Shown: piece by piece, positions 1-5,327 of the stretch
How positions within the stretch are numbered: the first letter of the stretch is position 1
Layout of the letters: each line of letters starts with the position of its first letter
From: Spirochaetaceae bacterium
Lineage (GTDB): Bacteria > Spirochaetota > Spirochaetia > SZUA-6 > Bin103
Length of the DNA stretch: 5,596 nt
NCBI GenBank assembly: GCA_026710565.1
Contig: JAPOQV010000338.1
Coordinates: forward strand, 1 to 5,596
Direction: 5' to 3'
Translations under genes and position numbers: made by a program
Notes under the pieces: generated by a model
What the model saw: only the letters and a program-made list of their open reading frames with translations
What the model was told of the DNA's origin: nothing
Databases searched by the model: none

Positions 1-16
1 CCCCCCCCCCCCCCCC
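1..16. repeat. Terminal run of 16 C (probable contig-end artefact)
   Basis: The window opens with 16 consecutive C. On the minus strand this is a poly-G run that extends the oxidoreductase reading frame as a string of glycines right after Leu290, where the family has no such tract. A homopolymer exactly at a sequence end is typical of no-signal poly-G read tails from two-colour sequencers; that cause is inferred. I treat it as non-biological. Confidence 0.7.
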
Positions 17-885
17 AGGCGGGCGGCGACGGGGGGGGTGCGGGCGGGGTCCGCGTCGGCGTCGCCCGCGGGGCGGAGCCGGTCGCGGGCGACCTTGACG
101 ACTCCCTCTCGGAGCAGCGGGAAGCCGTACCACTCCTCCCCGCCCGGCTCGGCACCCCAGCTCGGCATCCGCGGGTAGGAGAACGACGCCGGGTCCGGCG
201 CCGGCAGCAGCAGCATCTCCTGGCGGGTGACCGTCAGCGGCCGGGCCAGCTCCGGCAGCAGCCGCCCGATCCAGGCCCCGGCCGCGACCACCACGCGATC
301 GAACGCGTGCTCGGCGCCTTCGACCCAGACCGTGGCCGCCCCGGCTCGCTCGTCCACGGCGGCAACCGACGTGCGCTCTCGCACCGTCACGCCCGCGTTG
401 CATGCCAGATCCACGATCATGCGCACGGCGGCCGCGCTCTCCAGGTAGCCGCCCCACGGGTCGTACACGCCCACCTCGTCATCGGCGACCGTGAACTGGG
501 GAAAGCGCCGGCGCAGGACCGGCGCATCCAACTCCTGCACCTCGACCGCGCCGCGGCCGTGCAACAGGTGCACGCTTTCGTACATCGGCGATCCCGGATC
601 GGCGTCACTGAGGATGCTCAGGTGCCCGCTGCGGTGCAGGACGTGCCGGCCGGTCGCCCGCTCCCAGGCGTGCCACCGGTCGGCGGAGCGCTCGACCAGG
701 TCCACGTAGCACTCCTTGTCGCGCACGTACCAGACGCGGCGGATCGCCTTGGACACGTCGGTGGAGGCGGCACGCGGCGCCGGCACCTCGTCGGCGTCGA
801 ACAGCGTGACCCGGTGGCCGCGCAGGGCAAGCTCCAGGGCGGCTGCCGCTCCGAAGACGCCGGCCCCCACCACCGCGACCGTCAT
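1..885 (-). CDS. FAD-dependent oxidoreductase, DAO / sarcosine oxidase-like family (3' end missing)
   Basis: Predicted flavoprotein of the D-amino-acid oxidase fold (DAO family), which oxidises amines or N-methylated amino acids with FAD. About 290 residues are seen; the C-terminal part lies beyond the left edge. The N-terminus holds a Rossmann dinucleotide site, VGAGVFG (residues 6-12), with an acidic residue closing strand 2 (Asp30). Residues 41-75 match the monomeric sarcosine oxidase/N-methyltryptophan oxidase pattern, including IRR at 48-50. A second FAD-contact segment, VVVAAGAWIG, is at 198-207, and the family's WYGFPLL segment is at 252-258. The cysteine that binds FAD covalently in sarcosine oxidases would lie further downstream and cannot be checked. 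By my alignment, Lys46 occupies the place of an arginine in the classical sarcosine oxidase motif. I chose the ATG at 885; an in-frame GTG lies at 894 and neither has a clear ribosome site. The gene follows coxE by 44 bases on the same strand, so cotranscription is likely. The substrate is unknown. Confidence 0.85.
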   Translation of the reverse strand, partial: MTVAVVGAGVFGAAAALELALRGHRVTLFDADEVPAPRAASTDVSKAIRRVWYVRDKECYVDLVERSADRWHAWERATGRHVLHRSGHLSILSDADPGSPMYESVHLLHGRGAVEVQELDAPVLRRRFPQFTVADDEVGVYDPWGGYLESAAAVRMIVDLACNAGVTVRERTSVAAVDERAGAATVWVEGAEHAFDRVVVAAGAWIGRLLPELARPLTVTRQEMLLLPAPDPASFSYPRMPSWGAEPGGEEWYGFPLLREGVVKVARDRLRPAGDADADPARTPPVAARLGGGGG

Positions 886-899
886 GCCGGTCACGCTAT

Positions 900-926
900 C
901 ACGTCAGCCGGACACGTCAGCCGGAC
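900..926. repeat. Tandem 13-base direct repeat (2 copies) in the coxE-oxidoreductase gap
   Basis: The unit ACGTCAGCCGGAC occurs at 901-913 and is repeated exactly at 914-926, with a further matching C at 900. It fills most of the 44-base gap between the coxE stop and the ATG of the next gene. It could be simple slippage duplication or a pair of half-sites; nothing in the sequence decides this. No terminator-like hairpin with a T run is seen here. Confidence 0.6.
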
Positions 927-929
927 CGC

Positions 930-2054
930 TCAGGCGTCGTTCATCGCCTGCAGCATGGCGCCGAACCGCTCCAGCGCCTCCAGATTGTGCGCCGGCAGGT
1001 GGAGGTCCACGAACGGAAGAGCCGCCTGCAGGCCGCGGGTGCGCGGCTCGAAGCCCGGCGACCCGGCCAGCGGGTTGAGCCAGATCAACTGCCCGCAACT
1101 GCGCTGCAGCCGGTCGATCTCCGCGCGCAGCAACGCCGCGTCGCCCCGGTCCCAGCCGTCGGAGATCAGCACGACCACGGCCCGCTCCGACAGGACGCGC
1201 CGCGCCCAGCGGTAGTTGAAATCGTGCAGCACGTCGCCGATCCGCGTGCCCCCGCCCCAGTCCAGCACGCGATCGGACACCGTGCGCAGCGCCTCGGCGA
1301 TCCGGCGGCCGGTCAGCAGCCGGGTGATGCGCGACAGCCGCGTGCCGAACACGAACGCCTCGCCGCGCGGAAGCCCGCGGGCGGCGGCATGCACGAAGGC
1401 GAGCAGCGCGCCGCTGTAGCGCTCCATGGAGCCGGAGATGTCGCAGATCAGGATCAGGCGGCGCGGCCGGCGCTTGCGGCGGCGCCACCGCAGCCGGGTC
1501 AGCTCGCCGCCCGAGCGCAGGCCGCTCCGCAGGGACCGGCGCATGTCGATCAGGTGGCCACGGTGTGCGGGGCGCGTGCGGCGCGCCGCGCGCAGGGGCA
1601 GCTCGAATCGAATCATGTTCACCAAATCGTACATCGACTGCAGCTCGGCATCGTCCATCGTGCCGAAGTCCTTGCGCCGCAGGCGTTCGGACGCCGACCA
1701 GGTCAGCGTCCGGTCGGAGCTCTCCGACTCCTCCTGCCCGTCCGTCGCCGTCGCGGCTTCGCCGATCACCGTCCGCTGCACCTCCACCTCGGGCGGCGGC
1801 AGGCCTTCCCGTTCGGGCAGCCGCCGGTGGCTCCAGAACCGGTCGAAGGCGCGGTCGAAGCGCTCGTGCTGGGTGACGGAGGTGGTGAACAGGCCGCGGG
1901 CGGCGGCGCGAACGTCGTCGCGCGAGCGGATGCCGACCGCCTGCATCGATTGCAGGAAGGCGGTCACGTCATCGGCGGCGACGCTCAGCCCCAGGCCGCG
2001 CAGCACGCGGGCGAACAGGAGGGCCGAGCGCGGCAGATGCGGCGCGCCGGTCAT
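930..2054 (-). CDS. coxE: CoxE-like VWA domain protein (molybdenum hydroxylase maturation)
   Basis: A 374-residue von Willebrand factor A domain protein of the CoxE family. In CO dehydrogenase clusters CoxE works with the AAA+ ATPase CoxD in post-translational maturation of the active site, in the cytoplasm. The N-terminal half (about 1-195) is the family's helical region and carries an acidic stretch at 105-115 and a strongly basic stretch at 189-199 (RLRWRRRKRRPRR spans it). The VWA domain begins at about 199. Its metal-ion-dependent adhesion site is complete: DISGS at 205-209, Thr270 in WGGGTRIGD, and Asp299 in LISDGWDRGD. No signal peptide or membrane segment is apparent. The ATG at 2054 lies 11 bases after the coxD stop, without a clear Shine-Dalgarno sequence, so translational coupling to coxD is likely. 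A much longer frame continues upstream of this ATG, but that part is antisense-like shadow over coxD. Length and motif spacing fit the family. Confidence 0.93.
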   Translation of the reverse strand: MTGAPHLPRSALLFARVLRGLGLSVAADDVTAFLQSMQAVGIRSRDDVRAAARGLFTTSVTQHERFDRAFDRFWSHRRLPEREGLPPPEVEVQRTVIGEAATATDGQEESESSDRTLTWSASERLRRKDFGTMDDAELQSMYDLVNMIRFELPLRAARRTRPAHRGHLIDMRRSLRSGLRSGGELTRLRWRRRKRRPRRLILICDISGSMERYSGALLAFVHAAARGLPRGEAFVFGTRLSRITRLLTGRRIAEALRTVSDRVLDWGGGTRIGDVLHDFNYRWARRVLSERAVVVLISDGWDRGDAALLRAEIDRLQRSCGQLIWLNPLAGSPGFEPRTRGLQAALPFVDLHLPAHNLEALERFGAMLQAMNDA

Positions 2055-2065
2055 CGCGACGGGAC

Positions 2066-2965
2066 TCAGGCGCTGGCGCGCGCCTGCTCGATCAGGTTGG
2101 GCACCGAGCCGCGCACCGACTGCACGTCGTCCTGATACTTGAGCAGCACGCCCAGGGTGCGCTCGACGACGTCGGCGGCCAGCTCCTGCTCGCCAAGGGC
2201 GCGCAGGGCATGCAGCCAGTCCAGGGTCTCGGCGACACCGGGGCGCTTGTACAGCTCCTGCGAGCGCAGCTCCTGCACGAAGGCCACCACCTGCGCGGAC
2301 AGGGCCTCGGCCGCCTCCGGGATGCGGCGCTGCACGATGCGCAGCTCCTTGTCCAGGTCGGGGAAGTCGATCCAGTGGTACAGGCAGCGCCGCTTGAGGG
2401 CATCGTGCACCTCGCGCGTGCGGTTGGAGGTGATGATCACCACCGGCGGCTCGCTCGCGCGGAACGTGCCGATCTCCGGGACAGTGACCTGGAAGTCCGA
2501 AAGCGCTTCCAGCAGGAACGCCTCGAACTCCTCGTCGGCGCGGTCCAGCTCGTCCACCAGCAGCCCCCGGCGGCGCGTCACCGCGGGGTCGATCGCCTGC
2601 AGCAGCGGGCGCGCCAGCAGGAACTCGCGGGTGAAGATGTCGGCGTCGGCGGTGGCCTCCCCGGACGCCTCCAGCATGCGGATGCGCAGGATCTGGCGCG
2701 CGTAGTTCCACTCGTAGACGGCGGTCGACACGTCCAGGCCCTCGTAGCACTGCAGCCGGATCAGGTCGGCGTCCAGGGTCGACGAGAGTACCTTTGCGAT
2801 CTCCGTCTTGCCGACGCCGGTCTCACCTTCGAGGAACAGCGGCCGGTCGAGCTGCACCGCCAGGAACACGCAGGTGGCAAGGTCGCGGTCCGCGACGTAC
2901 GCGCACCGCTCCATCGCCTCCTGTACGGCGTCGACGCTGTCGAGCGCCGGCACCGGGTCAGCCAC
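2066..2965 (-). CDS. coxD: CoxD-like MoxR-family AAA+ ATPase (molybdenum hydroxylase maturation)
   Basis: A MoxR-type AAA+ ATPase of about 299 residues. CoxD is a chaperone-like ATPase needed to assemble the mature CO dehydrogenase active site, acting with the VWA protein CoxE encoded just downstream. Numbered from the GTG at 2965, Walker A is GETGVGKT at 47-54, Walker B is LLVDEL with Asp138 and Glu139, sensor 1 is the asparagine in ITSNRT (Asn181), and an arginine-rich segment follows (LKRRC, 190-194). The start is uncertain. In-frame GTGs lie at 2971, 2965 and 2953, and the first ATG is at 2914. The ATG would cut off the DSVDAVQEA segment that family members have before the domain, so a GTG is preferred. 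With 2965 the gene overlaps the coxM stop by 8 bases, consistent with coupled translation. No frameshift is seen. The family is certain; the CoxD label rests on sequence character plus the coxS-coxM-coxE neighbourhood. Confidence 0.92.
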   Translation of the reverse strand: MADPVPALDSVDAVQEAMERCAYVADRDLATCVFLAVQLDRPLFLEGETGVGKTEIAKVLSSTLDADLIRLQCYEGLDVSTAVYEWNYARQILRIRMLEASGEATADADIFTREFLLARPLLQAIDPAVTRRRGLLVDELDRADEEFEAFLLEALSDFQVTVPEIGTFRASEPPVVIITSNRTREVHDALKRRCLYHWIDFPDLDKELRIVQRRIPEAAEALSAQVVAFVQELRSQELYKRPGVAETLDWLHALRALGEQELAADVVERTLGVLLKYQDDVQSVRGSVPNLIEQARASA

Positions 2966-3851
2966 CGGCACCGCCTGCGAGATCGGCGGCGATCCGGGCG
3001 CGGTCGCGGGCGGCGCGCAGGGCGCGGCGGGCGTACACGCGTGCGAGGTGCGCGCGGTACTCCCCCGACGCGAACGTGTCGGCCAGCGGCTCTTCGACGC
3101 GCAGGCAGTCGCCGACCGCCTGCTCGATGGCGGAGTCGTCCAGGTCGCTGCCGGCCAGCTCCGCGGCGACCGCGCCGGCGTCGAGCGGCACCTCCGTGAC
3201 GCCGTTGAAGCAGAGGCGCACCCGCGCGCAGCGGCCGTCCGCGTCCAGCTCGACGACGGCGGCGGCACCGCACACCGCGAACCCGGACGCCGGATGCTCG
3301 AACTTCAGGTAGACGGAGCCGGTGCGCGGACCGGGCGCGGGCAGGCGCAGCTCGGTGAGGACCTCGGCCGGCTCCAGCGCCGTGGTCAGCAGGCCCTGGA
3401 AGAACCCGTCCGCCGGCAGGCGCCGCGTTCCGCCCGGACCGGTGGCGCACAGCTCGCCGTCGAGCGCCAGCAGCGCGGCCGGAAGGTCGGAGGCCGGATC
3501 GGCGTGCGCGACGTTGCCGCCGGCGGTGCCGTGGTTGCGGACGATCGGGTCGCCGATGCTCGCCGCGGCTTCCGCGAACGCCTGCCAGCGGCCCCCCACC
3601 TCGGCCGAGGTCGCGACACGATGGTGGGTGGTCAGAGCGCCGACGGTCAGGCCGTCCGCGCGCGCGCCGATGCCGGCAAGCGGCAGGCGGCCGATGTCGA
3701 CCAGCGCCTCCGGCTGCGCCAGACGCAGCTTCATCATCGGCAGCAGGCTGTGTCCGCCGGCCAGCAGCTTGGCGTCCTCATGCTCGCCGAGCAGCTCGAC
3801 GGCCGCCTCCAGCGACTCGGCGCGGTGGTACGCAAAGGCTGCCGGGTACAT
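2958..3851 (-). CDS. coxM: CoxM-like FAD-binding medium subunit of a molybdenum hydroxylase
   Basis: A 297-residue flavoprotein subunit of the CO dehydrogenase/xanthine dehydrogenase family. It accepts electrons from the [2Fe-2S] subunit and passes them to the final acceptor. The N-terminal FAD-binding domain (about 1-172) has both diagnostic pyrophosphate-binding loops: AGGHSLLP at 31-38 (most relatives have AGGQSLLP) and TAGGNVAHADP at 109-119. The C-terminal CO-dehydrogenase flavoprotein domain runs from about 177 to 285, starting near SVYLKFEHPASGFA. Length matches the usual 280-300 residues. The ATG at 3851 is one base after the coxS stop (TGACATG), with a GGAG at 3865-3862, ten bases upstream. 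A longer frame exists upstream, but the conserved MYPAAFAYHR start supports this ATG. The stop overlaps the start of the ATPase gene. The subunit would work in a complex with the CoxS product and a large subunit not seen here. Confidence 0.95.
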   Translation of the reverse strand: MYPAAFAYHRAESLEAAVELLGEHEDAKLLAGGHSLLPMMKLRLAQPEALVDIGRLPLAGIGARADGLTVGALTTHHRVATSAEVGGRWQAFAEAAASIGDPIVRNHGTAGGNVAHADPASDLPAALLALDGELCATGPGGTRRLPADGFFQGLLTTALEPAEVLTELRLPAPGPRTGSVYLKFEHPASGFAVCGAAAVVELDADGRCARVRLCFNGVTEVPLDAGAVAAELAGSDLDDSAIEQAVGDCLRVEEPLADTFASGEYRAHLARVYARRALRAARDRARIAADLAGGAGG

Positions 3852-3852
3852 G

Positions 3853-4350
3853 TCAGCCCCGCTCCGCCATGGCGCGGGCGGCGTGGCGGACGGCAACGAC
3901 GATGTTGTGGTACCCGGTGCAGCGGCAGAGATTGCCCTTGAGCGCCTCCCGCACCTCCTGGTCGGACGGATCCGGGTTCTTCTGCAGCAGGTCGACGCAT
4001 GCCAGGATCATTCCCGGCGTGCAGTAGCCGCACTGCAGGGCGTGCTTCTCCCAGAATGCCTGCTGCAGCGGGTGCAGCGTGTCGCCGTCCGCCAGCCCCT
4101 CGATGGTGGTCACCGTGCGGCCGTCGGCCTGCGCGGCAAGCTGCGTGCAGGAACGCACGCCCGCGCCGTCCATCAGCACCGTGCATGCCCCGCACAGCCC
4201 GGTCTCGCAGCCGATGTTGGTGCCGGTGAGCCCTGCCTGCTCGCGGATGAAGTGCACGAGCAGCGTGCGCGGCTCCACCTGCGCCCGGTGGACACGGCCG
4301 TTGATCGTGATGGTGACCGACACCGGCTCCGGGGTGGCGACGTCGCTCAC
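3853..4350 (-). CDS. coxS: CoxS-like [2Fe-2S] small subunit of a molybdenum hydroxylase
   Basis: A 165-residue iron-sulfur subunit that carries electrons from the molybdenum centre to FAD. The N-terminal plant-ferredoxin-type domain has cluster ligands Cys48, Cys53, Cys56 and Cys68 (CETGLCGAC then C). The C-terminal helical [2Fe-2S] domain has Cys107, Cys110, Cys142 and Cys144 (QCGYCTPGM and LCRCTGY). All eight cysteines are present, and the length matches the family (about 150-170). The start is GTG at 4350, within a GTGA overlap with the coxG stop (4 bases), a strong sign of coupled translation; GGCGG three bases upstream is at most a weak ribosome site. One base separates its stop from coxM. 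The gene order S-M, rather than the M-S-L of classical cox clusters, leaves no room for a large subunit between them. Confidence 0.96.
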   Translation of the reverse strand: MSDVATPEPVSVTITINGRVHRAQVEPRTLLVHFIREQAGLTGTNIGCETGLCGACTVLMDGAGVRSCTQLAAQADGRTVTTIEGLADGDTLHPLQQAFWEKHALQCGYCTPGMILACVDLLQKNPDPSDQEVREALKGNLCRCTGYHNIVVAVRHAARAMAERG

Positions 4351-4820
4351 GTTCCGCCCCCGCCGCCGGAGCCGCCGCCGACGCGCCGGCGAATCTCTGC
4401 GGCCAGCCCCTGCAGGGCGTCGCGCACCAGGGAGCGCATGGAGCTCTCGACCAGCCGCTGCCCGATGCTGGCCAGCCGGCCGCTGATCCGCGACTCCAGG
4501 TCGTACTCAAGCAGCGTGCCCTCGCCTTCCGCGCGCAGCCTGAAATCAGCCTCGCCGGTGACGATGCCGACCGGTCCGCGGCCGATCGCGCTCAGGTGGT
4601 AGGAGGCCGGAGGCTGCAGGTCGGAGAGCTCGATCGCACCCGCGAAGGTGCCGCGGATCGGGCCGAGCCTGACCCGCCACGACGCATCGAAGTGTGTTTC
4701 GTCGATCCGTTCCAGCCGGTCGGTTCCCGGAAGCGTCGCGCGCAGCACGTCGGGGTCCATGAGGGCGTCCCATACCGCTTCGGGAGCCGCTTCGAACGAG
4801 AATTCGCCGGTGAGTCGCAT
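4347..4820 (-). CDS. coxG: CoxG-like SRPBCC-fold protein
   Basis: A 157-residue member of the CO dehydrogenase subunit G family (SRPBCC/START-like lipid-binding fold). Family proteins are implicated in recruiting the dehydrogenase to the membrane and linking it to the respiratory chain. The sequence shows the family layout: MRLTGEFSFEAAPEAVWDAL at 1-20, LPGTD at 30-34, the strand pair around GPIRGTFAGAIELSDLQPP (53-71), and the C-terminal helix about 112-146 (SGRLASIGQRLVESSMRSLV). It ends in a glycine-rich tail (148-157, GGGSGGGGGT). There is no hydrophobic C-terminal segment, whereas longer CoxG proteins carry a membrane-directing extension. I chose the ATG at 4820 because the conserved fold begins there; upstream codons in the same frame look like non-coding leader. 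It is the first gene of the operon. The stop overlaps the coxS GTG by 4 bases. Confidence 0.9.
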   Translation of the reverse strand: MRLTGEFSFEAAPEAVWDALMDPDVLRATLPGTDRLERIDETHFDASWRVRLGPIRGTFAGAIELSDLQPPASYHLSAIGRGPVGIVTGEADFRLRAEGEGTLLEYDLESRISGRLASIGQRLVESSMRSLVRDALQGLAAEIRRRVGGGSGGGGGT

Positions 4821-4970
4821 GTCGGTATCAGGGTGGGCCGCCGCTCCGAGCGGATGATCGCGGCGTCTGGTCCTGCATGACCCTAGGGAGGGTGGCCCGC
4901 CGCTGTCAACTGAGACCGGCAACCCGACCGGGGACGACCGGGCCTCGAGTCCGGTACTGTCTGCACCCGG
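4821..4970. other. Divergent intergenic region between coxG and the XdhC-family gene
   Basis: This 150-base gap separates the minus-strand operon from the plus-strand XdhC-family gene. It holds the operon promoter noted above and, in the coxG leader, a small inverted repeat CCGCT-ccg-AGCGG (4841-4853). A 7-base motif GACCGGG occurs twice (4926-4932 and 4936-4942). I found no convincing promoter for the plus-strand gene, no riboswitch and no RNA gene. Confidence 0.5.
4880..4909 (-). promoter_or_regulatory. Probable sigma70-type promoter of the coxG-led operon
   Basis: On the minus strand a perfect -35 hexamer TTGACA (4909-4904) is followed after 18 bases by TAGGGT (4885-4880), which keeps the T, A and final T of TATAAT. 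The start point would be near 4873, giving a leader of about 53 bases before the coxG ATG. It lies in the only sizeable gap, between divergent genes. A palindrome CCCTAGGG (4881-4888) overlaps the -10 region and could be coincidental. GC-rich DNA makes a chance TTGACA less likely, but the -10 is weak. Confidence 0.5.
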
Positions 4971-5327
4971 ATGCGCGACATAGAGGCCGCGGTGCGCCGT
5001 TGGCACGCGGCCGGCACGAGGTTCGCACTGGCATTCGTCGTGGCGACCTGGGGCTCCGCACCGCGCCGGCCCGGCGGCGCGATGGCTGTCACCGCGGACC
5101 TGCAGGTCGCGGGTTCACTGAGCGGCGGCTGTATCGAGGGCGCGGTCATCGAGGAGGCGGTGCGGCTGCTGGCCGGCGAGCGCGGGCCCGGCCGCCTGGA
5201 GTACGGGATCGAGGACGAGCTCGCCTGGTCGGTCGGCCTGTCGTGCGGCGGCAAGCTGTCGGTATACCTGACGGAGCCTGGGCGGGAGCTGTGGGCAGCG
5301 CTCCTGGCCGGCCTGCAACGGCAGCGG
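4971..5327 (+). CDS. XdhC/CoxI-family molybdenum cofactor maturation protein, N-terminal 119 residues
   Basis: XdhC-family proteins bind molybdenum cofactor, promote its sulfuration and deliver it to xanthine dehydrogenase-type enzymes; related CoxI/CoxF proteins accompany CO dehydrogenase-type clusters. The visible part is the family's N-terminal domain: VVATWGSAPRRPGGAMAVT at 23-41, GSLSGGCIEGAVIEEA at 48-63 with the conserved Cys54, and GLSCGGKLSVYL at 89-100 with Cys92. Beyond residue 119 the plus-strand frame stays open to the window end but becomes Arg/Ser/Pro-rich and unlike the family. There the sequence folds back on itself. Read from 5452 downward on the minus strand, the protein continues in frame as PAVLLTRLNGGGAAQALIDL, a plausible next strand and loop. 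The ATG at 4971 is the best start; no clear ribosome site precedes it. The gene diverges from the operon and probably serves the same enzyme. Confidence 0.88.
5184..5327 (+). repeat. Left arm of a 144-base inverted repeat
   Basis: Each base x from 5184 to 5327 pairs with base 10780-x, that is with 5596 down to 5453. Two mismatches occur: 5210 against 5570 (Ile80 becomes Met) and 5308 against 5472 (Ala113 becomes Asp). Pairing stops after 5327. The arm lies wholly inside the XdhC-family coding sequence. Confidence 0.95.

Noticed and set aside
307..1215. Plus-strand open frame of 302 codons antisense to the oxidoreductase and coxE
   Set aside because: It crosses the gap between two real minus-strand genes and has shadow-like composition. 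The opposing proteins have clear FAD and MIDAS motifs.
987..2135. Plus-strand open frame of 382 codons over coxE
   Set aside because: Fully antisense to the coxE gene and rich in Arg, Gln, Ala and Pro, with no domain resemblance.
930..2750. A 606-codon minus-strand open frame
   Set aside because: Only the part from the ATG at 2054 is a recognisable protein (CoxE). The upstream 232 codons are Arg/Ala/Gly-rich shadow over the coxD ATPase, which has intact Walker motifs in another frame.
2912..2914. ATG at 2914 as the coxD start, preceded by AGGAGG
   Set aside because: The purine tract is only about two bases from the ATG, too close for a usual ribosome site, and this start would remove a conserved N-terminal segment of the family. 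An upstream GTG is preferred.
2210..3941. Long plus-strand open frames (2210-3199, 2808-3941) over coxD, coxM and coxS
   Set aside because: They are antisense to genes with complete cofactor motifs, have Arg/Ala/Gln/Gly-rich composition typical of GC-rich shadow frames, and show no recognisable domain.
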